DNA from: Zwartia sp.
GTDB taxonomy: Bacteria; Pseudomonadota; Gammaproteobacteria; Burkholderiales; Burkholderiaceae_B
Direction of reading: 5' to 3'
Length of the DNA: 6,258 nucleotides
Assembly: GCA_030653405.1 (NCBI GenBank)
Contig: JAURZO010000068.1
Span: 1 to 6,258 of the forward strand
Position 1 is the stretch's first letter, and each line of letters starts with the position of its first letter. Both the position numbers and the translations under genes were made by a program. The notes below the pieces were generated by a model. It was not told the origin of the DNA. It did not search any database and was given only the letters and a program-made list of their open reading frames with translations. Of this stretch, positions 6,106 through 6,258 are shown piece after piece.

Positions 6106-6258
6106 TGACCCAGAGGAGGTGCGGCGGAAAAGTTGGACTACTTGGAGGTAGTTCATGTATTCATACGAAGATCGAATTCGAGCAGTTAAGCTTTATATCA
6201 AGCTCGATAAACGCATTGCAGCGACCCTTACTCAGTTGGGATATCCCACAAAGAACGC
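6106..6258 (+). mobile_element. left end of an IS3-family insertion sequence
   Basis: The stretch carries the leader and first codons of an IS3-family OrfA. IS3-family ends usually begin with TG. Two candidates are visible, TGACCC at 6106 and TGCGGCGG at 6120, the latter followed by the GGAAAAGTTGGAC typical of such ends. The exact boundary, the right end and any target duplication cannot be determined because the element leaves the window. The coordinates given are the wider option. Confidence 0.6.
6155..6258 (+). CDS. IS3-family transposase OrfA, N-terminal fragment (cut by window edge)
   Basis: From the ATG at 6155, with GGAGG about 7 bp upstream (6144-6148), 34 codons are open to the window end. 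They give MYSYEDRIRAVKLYIK, then a stretch ending TQLGYPTKN. This is the start of the DNA-binding helix-turn-helix domain of IS3-family transposases, whose usual opening is MYSYEDR.RAV.LYI and GYPTKN. In such elements OrfA binds the inverted repeats and the catalytic DDE domain lies in OrfB, here outside the window. It is the only supported plus-strand gene, running away from the copper operon. Whether the element is intact is unknown. Confidence 0.85.
   Translation, partial: MYSYEDRIRAVKLYIKLDKRIAATLTQLGYPTKN

Overview
The window reads as a copper-resistance island from a Gram-negative bacterium. It is probably a betaproteobacterium of Burkholderiales type, judged from protein character and roughly 50% GC; that placement is an impression, not a test. 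Except for an insertion-sequence end at the far right, every supported gene lies on the minus strand, so transcription runs from right to left.

Right part (about 4810-6105), read in transcription order. A perfect 18-bp palindrome at 6063-6080 contains ATGACAA-N2-TTGTCAT, the core of the copper box bound by CusR/PcoR/CopR-type response regulators. A -10-like hexamer lies about 33 bp downstream. Next come a DUF411-type periplasmic metal-binding protein broken by two frameshifts (5984-5508) and a very methionine-rich small exported protein (5406-4954).

Centre (1595-4812). A Cu(I)/Ag(I) P1B-type ATPase (CopA/SilP type, 2689-4812) carries an N-terminal Cys-rich domain instead of HMA domains. Fifty bases downstream is an exported seven-bladed YVTN beta-propeller protein with a His-rich loop (1595-2638). 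A coherent reading is that the ATPase pumps Cu(I) out of the cytosol while the Met-rich, DUF411 and propeller proteins act in the periplasm, probably under a copper-responsive two-component system encoded outside the window.

Left part (1-1389). A separate regulatory unit starts at a promoter overlapped by a perfect 9-8-9 inverted repeat. It encodes an ArsR-type repressor fused to a rhodanese domain (692-1354), then the N-terminal half of an MFS transporter cut by the window edge (1-661). The rhodanese fusion suggests sensing of reactive sulfur or a metal/oxyanion, with the MFS pump as likely output.

Far right (about 6106-6258). The start of an IS3-family element (OrfA N-terminus, plus strand) lies just upstream of the copper box and probably separates this operon from whatever was on its other side. 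The stretches 1390-1594 and 4819-4953 hold no gene I can support. No tRNA, rRNA or CRISPR array was seen.
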